64,000 nucleotides of DNA from Candidatus Gastranaerophilales bacterium (GCA_944325735.1 CALVBI010000003.1:1-64000), one strand, 5' to 3'; shown: positions 1 through 9,197, counted from the stretch's first letter. A program made the numbers and translations. The notes: a model not told the origin generated them from the letters alone.

Positions 1-218
1 AAAAAATCAAGATATATTTGAAACACACCCCTATTAGTTCAAAAAAATCAAATTCCTGCAATGTCTGTTCAATGATAACCAAAATACTTAAACTGTATTT
101 AAATCCTCGCCATTTAAGGTTTTGAGACACTGTCTTTTTTTAGACATTGACGGACAGTAATCGGACTTTTTTGCCAGTTCAGGAATTTCATTTTTAGCAA
201 ATTCAGACTAAAAAAATA

Positions 219-291
219 TGCCGCAACTCGGAATTGAACCAAGGACACAGGGATTTTCAGTCCCTTGCTCTACCAACTGAGCTATTGCGGC
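219..291 (-). tRNA. tRNA-Phe (GAA)
   Basis: On the minus strand the segment folds as a complete cloverleaf: acceptor GCCGCAA pairs with TTGCGGC, the discriminator is A, and the T-loop reads TTCAATT. The anticodon loop is CTGAAAA, giving anticodon GAA at 258-256. No CCA is encoded. It lies downstream of infC on the same strand but has its own promoter (392-419). Confidence 0.96.
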
Positions 292-391
292 ATATTTTTA
301 TTTTATTGTCAAATTTATTATTTTTATTTCGCGGGCAACAAAATATTCTTTTGGAGTAAATGGTGATAAATATTTAATTGCCACGTTTTTT

Positions 392-419
392 ATTATACTG
401 GCTGAAAATTTTCAGTCAA
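392..419 (-). promoter_or_regulatory. Sigma70-type promoter of tRNA-Phe
   Basis: Minus-strand -35 TTGACT (419-414) and -10 TATAAT (397-392) are separated by 16 bases. The spacer includes part of a perfect 14-bp palindrome, CTGAAAATTTTCAG (402-415). Transcription would start near 385 and run into tRNA-Phe. Position just past the infC stop supports independent tRNA expression. Confidence 0.7.
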
Positions 420-428
420 GAACTTTTT

Positions 429-968
429 TTAAGAATTTTGAGGAGCTATATATAATGTCACGTTGCGACCTTCCAATTGAGGTTTTTTCTCAATTACTAC
501 AGGCATGTTTTCTAAATCTTTTACAAATTTATTTGCCAAATCAAATGCTAAATTTGAATGCTGCATTTCTCGACCACGTAACATGACAACTATTTTAACT
601 TTATTACCTTGAGCAATAAACTTTTCTATACTTTTAATTCTTACTTGATAGTCATGAGTATCTATCTTATAACGAATTTTAATTTCTTTAACATCTACAG
701 TATGTTGTTTTTTCTTAGCCTCTTTTGCTCTTTTTTCAAGTTCGTATTTATATTTACCATAGTCTAATATTTTAGCTACAGGAGGATCTTGATTAGGATT
801 AATCAATACCAAATCTAAATCTTCATCATAAGCCATTTGCAAAGCTTTTAATGTTGGTACTACCCCTTGATTATCTCCATTTTGATCTATTAATCTTACT
901 TCTTTTGCACGAATTCTTTCATTCATTATTGGTTGATTTTTGTTGTTTCGATTATCGTTAGTAGCTAT
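429..968 (-). CDS. infC: Translation initiation factor IF-3, probable AUA start
   Basis: IF-3 binds the 30S subunit and checks start-codon pairing. The body NERIRAKEVRLI, then a lysine-rich linker (KRAKEAKKK) and a C-terminal domain with the IKIRYKIDTHDY motif, is typical IF-3. The first in-frame ATG is at 926, but no Shine-Dalgarno precedes it, and family members usually have a short extra N-terminus before NERIR. Reading upstream stays open for 14 codons to an ATA at 968-966, which has AGGAG eight bases before it. This start gives 179 residues. Rare AUU/AUA-type starts are a known feature of infC and serve autoregulation. If the ATG at 926 is used the product has 165 residues. The gene is certain; the AUA start is inferred. 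Confidence 0.9.
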   Translation of the reverse strand: MATNDNRNNKNQPIMNERIRAKEVRLIDQNGDNQGVVPTLKALQMAYDEDLDLVLINPNQDPPVAKILDYGKYKYELEKRAKEAKKKQHTVDVKEIKIRYKIDTHDYQVRIKSIEKFIAQGNKVKIVVMLRGREMQHSNLAFDLANKFVKDLENMPVVIEKKPQLEGRNVTLYIAPQNS

Positions 969-1046
969 TGTTCTATCTCCTATGTTTTAAATACTATTAT
1001 TACAAAGTTTATCGTAACACAAAATCAAAAAATTTACATATTCACA

Positions 1047-1073
1047 ATTATAAAATATGTAACAAAATGTAAA
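1047..1073 (-). promoter_or_regulatory. Probable infC promoter with HLR1-like RpaB site
   Basis: The minus strand carries a -10 hexamer TATAAT (1052-1047). Immediately upstream, 1073-1056, lies TTTACATT-TT-GTTACATA, which fits the cyanobacterial HLR1 consensus (two KTTACAWW repeats spaced by two bases) at every position. It covers where the -35 would be. An RpaB-like regulator is encoded at 48669-49418. The role is an inference. Confidence 0.45.
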
Positions 1074-1217
1074 AATCAAATTTTCTTGAATACAAGAGCA
1101 TTCCAGAGATAATTCAAAAATTTTTCAAATTTTATATTAAAGTTTAGCTTACCAAAAACCGAATATAAAAACATAAGAGAAATAAATTTCAGCAGCAACA
1201 TAAATAAGGAGTTTTTT

Positions 1218-1370
1218 ATGAACAATGAATTAGTGACAGAAAATTCAACACAAGAAGTGTTTTTAGACTTGAACAATGGGGAGTATTTACAATTCGACAT
1301 GACACTACCAATACAAATTCTATTTGATGATGTTATGAATTTTGTATCAAAAACGGATTTCGAAAACTAA
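1218..1370 (+). CDS. Small acidic protein, 50 residues, unknown
   Basis: The start ATG is preceded by AAGGAG seven bases upstream, and the frame stays open for 50 codons (MNNELVTENSTQEV to SKTDFEN). A strong rho-independent terminator follows 21 bases after the stop, so the unit looks like a complete monocistronic gene. The protein is acidic and rich in Asn, Asp and Glu, with a hydrophobic stretch MTLPIQILFDDVMNFV near the C-terminus that could be an amphipathic helix. No signal peptide or known domain is seen. A longer minus-strand reading frame (1076-1300) overlaps it but lacks a ribosome site. Function unknown. Confidence 0.65.
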   Translation: MNNELVTENSTQEVFLDLNNGEYLQFDMTLPIQILFDDVMNFVSKTDFEN

Positions 1371-1391
1371 GATTTGTAAAAAAAGATTTAA

Positions 1392-1425
1392 AAGCATCGA
1401 TTATCATTTTAATCGATGCTTTTTT
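1392..1425 (+). terminator. Rho-independent terminator
   Basis: A perfect 12-bp stem (AAGCATCGATTA with its complement) closes a six-base loop, followed by a run of T. It ends the small gene at 1218-1370. Confidence 0.9.
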
Positions 1426-1503
1426 GTTATAAAATATAGTAAAATGTCGATGTTCATGAAATAATAATTTTATTAAAATTTGTGTTGCAAAGAGGGATAT
1501 TAT

Positions 1504-3621
1504 ATGAATAAACTAATTAGATTGGCATGTATATTATCAATTGTATTTTTAGGAATATTACCTGCTAAAGCTGATTTCAAAGAACATTTTGACTTAGGGC
1601 AACAGTATTTAGCAAATTATCAATACTCTGGAGCTATCACAGAGTTTAAAAGCGCTTTAAGAATTAATTATTTAGATAACTCTGCAAGAATAGGTCTTAT
1701 AAACTCTTACCTTGCAAGAGGTATGTATTACGCCAACACAGATAAAGATTATCAAAAAGCAGCGAATGATTATAGAGCTGCATTATTCTATCTAGTATAT
1801 TATCCTAATGCAAATCAAGTAAAAAATTCCTCACAAGCAATAGTTATGGCAACATCGGCGCTTAATCAGTGTTTAAACAATATTGATTTTAACACATCTC
1901 CAGAAAACAGGCTTGCAACAGCTAAACAACTGAGAGCTGAAGGTGATTTTGCTTCTGCTGGATATGAATTTAATCAAACCCTTTCTGATAGAAATCTAAT
2001 AAAAGAAAGCTTTGAACAAACCGGCGATATTATGAAACTTTTAGGGAACGACCCTAAAGCTGCAGAATATTATAAAAAAGCAGTAGCTGTATCTCCTAAT
2101 GACATTGATTTAAGATTATCCTATGCAAAAATGCTTGACAAACTAGGCAAAGAAGATGAAGCAGTAGAAGAATATAATTATATACTATCTAAGACAACAG
2201 ATAATAAAGATGTACTGTACTCTTTAGAAAGAATTTATAAAAGGAAATTGGAAGATTCTCCAAATGATGCAACTATAACTGCCAACCTCGGGGCTATTAT
2301 GCAAAAATCTGGGAACTACGATGAAGCTCTTAGATACTATTCAAAAGCAGAATACCTGGATCCATCAAATGTAAATACTAGACTAAATGTCGGAACATTA
2401 TATCAACAAAAAGGTGACTATAAAACAGCTATAACTGCTTATGATTCTGTTTTGATAATCTACCCAGATAATGCACTTGCAAACTTATATAAAGCACAAT
2501 CCCTATCAGCTATGGGAGATAAAAAAGGCGCACTAGATTTATACAAAAAAGTGCTTTCTCTTGAACCAAACAACGAAATAGCTCAAGCAGAAATGCTTAA
2601 TATGGTAAAAGAAACAATGACGACTGCTCAATTTGTAGATTATATCAAGAAAAATAATCCTAATAATGCAGCAAACATTTTATATACATACGCTCTTGAT
2701 TTACACAAACAAAATAAATTAAATGATTCAATTGCAATATATAATGAAGTAATAAAACTTACACCTAGCAACCCTGAAGTATATGTAAACCTTGCAATCG
2801 CACAAGGTCAAACAAAAAACTATGACGCAGCTATAGCAACTTTAAACACAGCAAATACAAAATTTCCAAATAATTCACAAGTAACAGATGCCTTAAAATC
2901 AATAAGTGCTCAATCCACAGATGAAAAACTCGAAATTGCAGCAAATTACTACAATAATAAAGATTATCAAAATGCAATCAATGAATATTTAAAAATCAAA
3001 CCAGCAACATCTGATACAATGCTAGGAGTTGCATCTGCATATCAAAATATGGGTAATAACGATAAAGCAATTGAATATTACAAACAAGCCTTGAATCTAG
3101 CACCAACAAATTCAGATATTGCATATTATATTGCTGCTCTATACGCAGATAAAGAAGATATAGCAAATGCAAAAACTTATGCTCAAAAAGCAGTAACAAT
3201 GAATAAAACCAATAAACAAGCACAAGAATTACTAGAGAGCCTAAATGCTCAAATAGCATCTCAAGAATTAGAACAAGCAATATCATTGTTTGATTCTGAA
3301 AAATATACAGAAAGCCTTGCTATACTAAATAAAATACTAACTTCAGAACCTAATGATGCTTATGCTCTGTATTATAGAGGAATGATTTATGATACACAAA
3401 AGAAATATACACAAGCTATAGCAGACTACAAAAAAGCAATAGGAATAAATCCTGATTTAACAATAGTTAATTACCTAATAGGTGTTGATTATGATATGCT
3501 TGAACAATACAAAAATGCTATATCGCACTACAAAGCATTTACAACAACATATTCTGAAAATGATGAATACTTAAAATACGCACAAACAAGACTTAGCGAA
3601 TTAAAACAATATGACAAATAA
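1504..3621 (+). CDS. Exported TPR-repeat protein
   Basis: About 705 residues. Translation most likely starts at the ATG at 1504, preceded by AGAGGG; the frame extends to a TTG at 1480 without a ribosome site. Residues 1-23 form a signal peptide (Lys/Arg, hydrophobic LACILSIVFLGIL, then PAKA as cleavage site). The rest is a nearly continuous array of tetratricopeptide repeats, visible as repeated NYDEALRYYSKAEYLDPSN-type units. TPR solenoids bind other proteins, so a periplasmic or cell-envelope scaffold role is likely; no catalytic residues are seen. Its last 11 bases overlap dus in another frame, so the two are cotranscribed. A terminator at 1392-1425 separates it from the small gene upstream. 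Confidence 0.88.
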   Translation: MNKLIRLACILSIVFLGILPAKADFKEHFDLGQQYLANYQYSGAITEFKSALRINYLDNSARIGLINSYLARGMYYANTDKDYQKAANDYRAALFYLVYYPNANQVKNSSQAIVMATSALNQCLNNIDFNTSPENRLATAKQLRAEGDFASAGYEFNQTLSDRNLIKESFEQTGDIMKLLGNDPKAAEYYKKAVAVSPNDIDLRLSYAKMLDKLGKEDEAVEEYNYILSKTTDNKDVLYSLERIYKRKLEDSPNDATITANLGAIMQKSGNYDEALRYYSKAEYLDPSNVNTRLNVGTLYQQKGDYKTAITAYDSVLIIYPDNALANLYKAQSLSAMGDKKGALDLYKKVLSLEPNNEIAQAEMLNMVKETMTTAQFVDYIKKNNPNNAANILYTYALDLHKQNKLNDSIAIYNEVIKLTPSNPEVYVNLAIAQGQTKNYDAAIATLNTANTKFPNNSQVTDALKSISAQSTDEKLEIAANYYNNKDYQNAINEYLKIKPATSDTMLGVASAYQNMGNNDKAIEYYKQALNLAPTNSDIAYYIAALYADKEDIANAKTYAQKAVTMNKTNKQAQELLESLNAQIASQELEQAISLFDSEKYTESLAILNKILTSEPNDAYALYYRGMIYDTQKKYTQAIADYKKAIGINPDLTIVNYLIGVDYDMLEQYKNAISHYKAFTTTYSENDEYLKYAQTRLSELKQYDK

Positions 3622-4591
3622 CAAAGTACAAACCCTAATACAAAGCAAAGTATCACTTGCCCCAATGGCAGGCATAACAGACTATGTATTAAGAAGTCTA
3701 GTTAGAAAATATTCAAAAAATGCACTTTTAACAACAGAAATGATAAGTTCCGAATACCTTGCCCAAACTATGAATGGGAGAAGCGGAATTGAAATTTTAA
3801 AACGAGATAAAGACCATTCACCTATTTCATATCAAATTAGCGGACATAAACCACATATGATGAAACAAGCTGCAGAATTTTTAAACAACTATGCAGATAT
3901 GATTGATATTAATATGGGTTGTCCTGTAAAAAAAGTTGTAGGCGGACAAGACGGAGCAGCGCTAATGAGAACTCCAGAACTTGCTGCTGATTTAGTCAAA
4001 GCAGTAAAAGACGGAACAGATAAACCTGTGAGCGTAAAATTCAGATTAGGCTACACTGCAGATGAAATGAATTACGTTGAATTCGGACAACAAATGCAAG
4101 AAGCAGGAGCTGAATTTATTACAATACACGGCCGGACTCGTTCTCAAATGTATTCAGGAAGTGCTGATTGGGCAAAAATAAGAGCTTTAAAAGAAAATGT
4201 CGATATTCCGGTTTTTGCAAACGGTGATATAACAAGCATTGATGATGCGATAAAATGTCTTGAACTGTCCAAAGCTGATGGAGTTGCAATCGGACGTGGC
4301 GCAATTGGAGATCCTACACTCATTGCGAGAATTGAACACTATTTACATACAGGAGAAAAACTTCCAATTCCTCCGCTAGAAGATAGAATTGAAATGCTAA
4401 AATGGCACTTAAATGAAGAAATAAAACTTCGTGGAGAAAATGTTGGGATAAAATTTATGCGCAAATTTTATCCATACTATTTATCTGGTTTTGAAAATGC
4501 AAAAGTATTACGATCAAAACTTGTGCTAGAAGAAAATTATCAAACAATCATTAATTTACTACAATCCTGTTGTCAAAAAAGTTATTTTTAA
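3611..4591 (+). CDS. dus: tRNA-dihydrouridine synthase
   Basis: FMN-dependent reduction of uridines in the D-loop of tRNA. The start VSLAPMAGITDYVLR, the core DINMGCPVKKV with the catalytic Cys near residue 103, the phosphate-binding IHGRTRSQMYSG, FANGDI, and ADGVAIGRGAIGDP are all diagnostic of the DusB/NifR3 type. Length (326) is normal for the family, and the C-terminal helical tRNA-binding domain is present. It overlaps the preceding TPR gene by 11 bases, which implies translational coupling; no functional link between the two is apparent. Confidence 0.93.
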   Translation: MTNNKVQTLIQSKVSLAPMAGITDYVLRSLVRKYSKNALLTTEMISSEYLAQTMNGRSGIEILKRDKDHSPISYQISGHKPHMMKQAAEFLNNYADMIDINMGCPVKKVVGGQDGAALMRTPELAADLVKAVKDGTDKPVSVKFRLGYTADEMNYVEFGQQMQEAGAEFITIHGRTRSQMYSGSADWAKIRALKENVDIPVFANGDITSIDDAIKCLELSKADGVAIGRGAIGDPTLIARIEHYLHTGEKLPIPPLEDRIEMLKWHLNEEIKLRGENVGIKFMRKFYPYYLSGFENAKVLRSKLVLEENYQTIINLLQSCCQKSYF

Positions 4592-4601
4592 CAATTATAA
4601 A

Positions 4602-4633
4602 AATAAGCCCCTGAAAAATTTCAGAGGCTTATT
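4602..4633. terminator. Bidirectional terminator between dus and argS
   Basis: A 15-base stem with one mismatch (AATAAGCCCCTGAAA against its near-complement) lies in the gap between the convergent genes dus and argS. Weak A/T tails are present on both sides. Confidence 0.7.
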
Positions 4634-4665
4634 ATATAAAATTATTACTAGGTTTTATTAAATAC

Positions 4666-6381
4666 TTACATTCTTTCAGGAGCTGTAACCGCTAATATAT
4701 CTTCCAATGCATTATGAAGCACTGTTTTTACACTCCAAACAAGAGCAATCCTTGCTTTCATCATTTCTTTATCATCAGAAATTACACGATTTGCATTATA
4801 GAATGAATGGAACTCACTAGCCAATTCTTGTACATATCTGCAAATTGTATAAACTTGTCTTGATTCAGCTGAATTCTTAATTACAGACTTGTATTCTTCT
4901 AGTTTTAGAATTAATTGTCTTGCTGTATCAATAGTCGGAATAACCATTCCTGCATTAAAATTTTTGATTAATCCATTCAATTCAGCTTCACTCATTGGAG
5001 CAGGAGTTTTTTCTCCTGTTTCAGTATTAATTTTTTCAGCAATTACGTTTCTTAAAATAGAACAAGCTCTAGCATGTGCGTATTGAACATAGAACACAGG
5101 ATTTTCGTCTGTACTTTTCTTTGCAAGTTCAATATCAAAATCTAGAGTTGTGTCAATATTTCTCATTGACATCCAGAAACGAGTTGCATCAACTCCAACT
5201 TCATCAATCAAGTCTTCTAGGGTTACCATATTTTTACGTTTACCCATTCTGACTTCATTTCCATCAATTACAAGGTTTACTAATTGCCCTAAAAGCACTT
5301 CTAATTTATTAGGATCATAACCTAAAGCCTCAATTGATGCTTTTACACGAGCAACATAACCATGATGATCTGCGCCCCAAATATTAATCATTCTATCAAA
5401 ACCACGTTCCAATTTATCAATATGGTATGCAATATCAGCTGTCAAATATGTATTTGAGCCATCTGCTTTTTTGATAACTCTATCTTGGTCATCACCATAA
5501 TCAGAAGATCTAAACCAATCAGCACCGTCTTTTTGGTAAATCTTTCCGCTTGCTTTTAATTTATTTACACATTCTTCAACCTTACCTGATTTATGCAAAG
5601 ATAATTCTGAATAAAAATTATCAAAATGAACCTTAAACTTATCTAATAAATCACGTTGAACTTTTTCTTCATATTCTTTTGCAAAATCACAAAGTTCTTG
5701 GATATCATCTGGCAATCCATTGTGAGTTTCCAAATATTTTTTTGCAACAGGGATTAAATATTCACCCGGATAATAATTTTTTCTTTCAATTTCATCAGTT
5801 GGGAAATCAACGTCTTCACCAAGTTCTTGACGAATTCTTATTGCAAGGGAATTCCCCAATTTTTGAATTTGAGAACCTGCATCGTTGATATAAAATTCTT
5901 GATATACATCATGACCATAGAATTTTAATAGATTTGCTAACACTGATCCCATAGCAGCCCAACGTCCATGACCAATATGGAATGGCCCAGTTGGATTTGC
6001 TGATACATATTCAAGAATAATTTTTTCAGCTTCTATATTTTCAGGTTTACCAAAATCTTTTTTGCGAGTAAAGATTTCTTCTACTAAATCAGATAATAAT
6101 TTTTTGCCGGCTTTAAAGTTTATAAACCCGCCAATTACAGTATATTCATTATCCTCTTTATTGATATATTCAAGAATTGAATTTGCAATTTGAGGAGGTG
6201 CAATTTTAGCAAATCTTGCAAGAGAAGATACATTTACTGCATAATCTCCAAAATCAGAATTTTTAGGGCGTTCAGGATTTAAAGATCCTCTTTTAAATTC
6301 TGTCATTGCACCTAACTTATTTTCTTTAATTGCTAATTCAATAGCATTTTCAATCTCATTTATAAAATAATCTTTTATCAT
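4666..6381 (-). CDS. argS: Arginyl-tRNA synthetase
   Basis: Class I aminoacyl-tRNA synthetase charging tRNA-Arg. Visible are the N-terminal Add1 domain, the signature SANPTGPFHIGHGRWA (residues about 130-145, carrying HIGH), and the DALR-type helical C-terminal anticodon-binding domain. The KMSKS loop is replaced by MGKRKN near residue 380, a relaxed form common in ArgRS. The start chosen is the ATG at 6381 because GGAG sits seven bases before it; an ATG four codons upstream overlaps that same GGAG and is unlikely. Length 571. Two tRNA-Arg genes, CCG and CCU, lie within 6 kb. Confidence 0.96.
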   Translation of the reverse strand: MIKDYFINEIENAIELAIKENKLGAMTEFKRGSLNPERPKNSDFGDYAVNVSSLARFAKIAPPQIANSILEYINKEDNEYTVIGGFINFKAGKKLLSDLVEEIFTRKKDFGKPENIEAEKIILEYVSANPTGPFHIGHGRWAAMGSVLANLLKFYGHDVYQEFYINDAGSQIQKLGNSLAIRIRQELGEDVDFPTDEIERKNYYPGEYLIPVAKKYLETHNGLPDDIQELCDFAKEYEEKVQRDLLDKFKVHFDNFYSELSLHKSGKVEECVNKLKASGKIYQKDGADWFRSSDYGDDQDRVIKKADGSNTYLTADIAYHIDKLERGFDRMINIWGADHHGYVARVKASIEALGYDPNKLEVLLGQLVNLVIDGNEVRMGKRKNMVTLEDLIDEVGVDATRFWMSMRNIDTTLDFDIELAKKSTDENPVFYVQYAHARACSILRNVIAEKINTETGEKTPAPMSEAELNGLIKNFNAGMVIPTIDTARQLILKLEEYKSVIKNSAESRQVYTICRYVQELASEFHSFYNANRVISDDKEMMKARIALVWSVKTVLHNALEDILAVTAPERM

Positions 6382-6455
6382 ATTTTTCTCCATAATTTAT
6401 TTTGATATGAGATAATTATACAACAAAAAAACTATATGAAATCTAATGTTTGTAA

Positions 6456-6461
6456 TATAAT
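6456..6461 (+). promoter_or_regulatory. -10 box of mgtE, leaderless geometry
   Basis: TATAAT is followed by exactly six bases and then the mgtE ATG, and no Shine-Dalgarno is present. The -35 region is poor. This is the same geometry as at hydE, tatD, smpB and others. Confidence 0.55.
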
Positions 6462-6467
6462 AATATT

Positions 6468-7835
6468 ATGATGAATGTCCAAAATATTATTGATAGAATA
6501 AGAGAAATTTTAGACGACGAAACACTCATTCAGTTAAAAGAAGAACTGAATAGTTATCACGTTGCAGACTTAGCGGACATTTTTCAAGAATTAAAACCGG
6601 AAGAAAGATTACAGTGCTTTAAATTATTAGACTTAGATAAAGCTGCAGACTTAATGGAATATCTTCCTCCCCAAATGCAAGTAGAATTATTGAGTGATAT
6701 TGACGAAAATATGGCATCTCAAATTTTGACACAATTACCTCACGATGCTGCTGCTGACGTTTTAGGGGATATGGAAGAAGATGAAAGTGAAACTTATTTA
6801 GACAAACTTCCACATAAATTTTCGGAAGAAGTAAGAGAATTATTAACATACAATGAAGATACAGCAGGCGGTATTATGAACCCAGTTGTATTAACTGTAA
6901 ATTTTGATATGAGCGTGCAAGATGTGCTAAATCACATTAGAATTAAAGCAGAACAAGATAACATGGAACTTTATTATGTCTATGTTGTTGATAAGCAAAA
7001 TCACCTATTAGGTGTTGTATCTTTAAGAAAACTATTAACATCTCCAACTACTCAAAAAGTTGAAGATATTATGATTTCAGATATTGTAAAATTGCATGTT
7101 GATGATTACAGCGACTTTATAATTGATGAATTTATGAAATATCAATACAACGCATTACCTGTAGTAGATCTTTATAATAGGCTAAAGGGAATGATTACTT
7201 GGGATGATGTTCATGATTTATTCGAAGAAGAAACAACAGAAGAAATTTATCAATCTTCAGGTATTTCGACAGAAGTAGTTGATGAAGATGAAATTTTATC
7301 AGGCAATATTTTAAAAGCTATTAGAGCTAGAACTCCTTGGCTTTTTATAACATTAATAGGAGAATTTATTGCGGTTAATGTAGGACATCATTTTGACCAT
7401 ACATTACAAGCATTACCAATAATTGCAATATTTATGCCATTACTTGCAGGTTTGGGTGGTAATATCGGAACTCAAAGTATAACTCTTATGGTTAGAGGGC
7501 TTTCCACCGGACAAGTTTCTTTAAGTTCTGCGATGCACCATATTTTTAGAGAAACATTTATCGGCTTTTTTATCGGTACAATTTTTGGAACTCTTGTAAC
7601 TTTAGTTACTTGGGGATGGCAGCATAATATGGAATTAGGAGCAGTTGTTGGAATTGCAATGGCAATAAATATGACTATGGCAACAATTATCGGTACATTT
7701 ACACCATTTGCATTAAAAGCAATGAAAGTAGACCCTGCTGTCGCATCAGGTCCAGTTATTGCGACAACTATAGATGTTTTAGGGTTGGCAATATACTTTA
7801 CTCTAGTGTCAACTTTTTTAATTAAGGTTATGTAA
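6468..7835 (+). CDS. mgtE: Magnesium transporter MgtE
   Basis: Mg2+ channel of the inner membrane, gated by cytoplasmic Mg2+. Domains in order: an acidic helical MgtE N domain (about 1-130, with ADLADIFQELKPEERLQ), two CBS domains (about 135-255, ending ITWDDVHDLFEEE), and five membrane helices (about 285-455). The pore motif region LAGLGGNIGTQS and the C-terminal DPAVASGPVIATTIDVLGL are characteristic. Length 455 is usual. The ATG lacks a Shine-Dalgarno and follows a -10 box by six bases, so the mRNA is probably leaderless. The LCP gene starts 15 bases after the stop, suggesting one transcript. Confidence 0.95.
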   Translation: MMNVQNIIDRIREILDDETLIQLKEELNSYHVADLADIFQELKPEERLQCFKLLDLDKAADLMEYLPPQMQVELLSDIDENMASQILTQLPHDAAADVLGDMEEDESETYLDKLPHKFSEEVRELLTYNEDTAGGIMNPVVLTVNFDMSVQDVLNHIRIKAEQDNMELYYVYVVDKQNHLLGVVSLRKLLTSPTTQKVEDIMISDIVKLHVDDYSDFIIDEFMKYQYNALPVVDLYNRLKGMITWDDVHDLFEEETTEEIYQSSGISTEVVDEDEILSGNILKAIRARTPWLFITLIGEFIAVNVGHHFDHTLQALPIIAIFMPLLAGLGGNIGTQSITLMVRGLSTGQVSLSSAMHHIFRETFIGFFIGTIFGTLVTLVTWGWQHNMELGAVVGIAMAINMTMATIIGTFTPFALKAMKVDPAVASGPVIATTIDVLGLAIYFTLVSTFLIKVM

Positions 7836-7850
7836 TAAAAGGTAAAAAAT

Positions 7851-9182
7851 ATGACAAATCAAACAGAAAGAAACAGAAGAGAGTTAAACAGAACAAAATC
7901 ATTTATAAAACACGCTAGACAAGCAAGAGAAGAACGTTCATCATTTGCTAAAGTATTGATAGGAATGATGATAGTATTCATTGGTGTTCTACTAAGTATT
8001 TTTGTACTAGCTGATAATGAAAATTTCTTAGCCGAACATTTTGGGGAAAATTCTTTTATCACAAAATTGTTTGAAAAATTATCAGTAAGTAACAATAATA
8101 AAGAACACGCTGATTTTACTCTGCCTTTTGGTTTAAGAAGACAAAACATTCTATTTTTAGGAGTTGACGCAAGCGGAAATCCAAATGATTTATGGACTGG
8201 TACAAGAACAGACACAATAATTTTAGTAAACATTGACCCGAGAACAAAATCAGTAAACGCATTGTCAATCCCAAGAGATAGTAAAGTGTACTTACCTGGA
8301 GACAATGGGGTAAATAAAATCAATGCAGCCCATGCTTTAGGCGGAATTGAAATGACTAAAAGAACTGTAGAAGATACATTAGGTGTTCATATTGACAGAT
8401 ATGTAATGGTTCATGATAATGCAGTAAAAGAAATTGTAGACGCAATGGGTGGTGTAGATATATATGTAGAAAAGCCAATGCATTACAATGATTATTCAGG
8501 CAATTTACATATTAACTTCACAAAAGGAGATCACCACTTAGATGGGCAAAAAGCTGTTGAATATTTAAGATTTAGACATGATGCATTAGGAGATATTGGA
8601 AGAACTCAAAGACAACAATGGTTATTGAGAAGCATTCTTACAAAACTAAAACAACCTGAAACTATTACAAAAATTCCTGATATCATATCAGTTGCAAAAA
8701 AATATGTAAAAACAGATATGTCTTTCTATGAAATGTCACAATATGCAGCATTAGCAAAACACGTTGATATGGATAAAATTGAAGTAGCAATGCTACCTGG
8801 AGCTCCTAATCAACGCGGATATATAAGTTACTGGATTTTAGATCCTGAAAAAACTCAAGAAGTAGTTAACAGAGTAATTTACAGAGATAAAGAACAATTT
8901 GATGAATTAGATCAAATGACTGCAGCAGTATTAGCAGCAGATTCTACAAAAGGCCAACAAATGGCAGAAAACCTTAAAGCTGCAGGAATTGATGTAAAAT
9001 GTACAGGAAGATCTACAAGATCTCATTCACAATTTATTGCTCACTCAAGTAAAGTCACAAATGATTATTATAACTGGTTAAAAAAGAAAAACGAAGCATT
9101 CGGCGGATTACAATTTGTTTATGATCCGGTAAATTATCAATGCGGCGAAACAGATTTTACAATTATTTTATCGGGGAATTAA
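7851..9182 (+). CDS. LytR-CpsA-Psr (LCP) family glycopolymer ligase
   Basis: LCP enzymes move glycopolymers from lipid carriers onto peptidoglycan or other envelope acceptors. A cytoplasmic basic N-terminus is followed by one membrane helix (residues about 37-55, VLIGMMIVFIGVLLSIFVLA). The LCP domain follows, with NILFLGVDA, the arginine-bearing RTDTIILVNIDP, SIPRDSKVYLPG and RFRHDALGDIGRTQRQQ. A C-terminal LytR_C domain starts about residue 350. Conserved Arg/Asp residues for the lipid pyrophosphate are present. It follows mgtE by 15 bases. Its stop codon lies inside the loop of the terminator at 9173-9197. The exact acceptor polymer cannot be told. Confidence 0.9.
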   Translation: MTNQTERNRRELNRTKSFIKHARQAREERSSFAKVLIGMMIVFIGVLLSIFVLADNENFLAEHFGENSFITKLFEKLSVSNNNKEHADFTLPFGLRRQNILFLGVDASGNPNDLWTGTRTDTIILVNIDPRTKSVNALSIPRDSKVYLPGDNGVNKINAAHALGGIEMTKRTVEDTLGVHIDRYVMVHDNAVKEIVDAMGGVDIYVEKPMHYNDYSGNLHINFTKGDHHLDGQKAVEYLRFRHDALGDIGRTQRQQWLLRSILTKLKQPETITKIPDIISVAKKYVKTDMSFYEMSQYAALAKHVDMDKIEVAMLPGAPNQRGYISYWILDPEKTQEVVNRVIYRDKEQFDELDQMTAAVLAADSTKGQQMAENLKAAGIDVKCTGRSTRSHSQFIAHSSKVTNDYYNWLKKKNEAFGGLQFVYDPVNYQCGETDFTIILSGN

Positions 9183-9197
9183 TATTCCCCGTTTTTT
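9173..9197 (+). terminator. Terminator overlapping the LCP stop and abutting tRNA-Arg
   Basis: Stem GGGGAAT/ATTCCCC with loop TAAT, then GTTTTTT. The stop codon of the LCP gene is in the loop, and the T-run ends one base before the first base of tRNA-Arg(CCG). Confidence 0.85.

Noticed and set aside
129-148. Hairpin TGTCT-TTTTT-AGACA upstream of the window's first tRNA
   Set aside because: Short stem, no gene on either side to assign it to; could be chance in AT-rich DNA.
1076-1300. Minus-strand open frame of 74 codons
   Set aside because: No ribosome site; it overlaps the better-supported plus-strand small gene at 1218-1370 and part of the HLR1/promoter region, and its sequence has no protein-like pattern.
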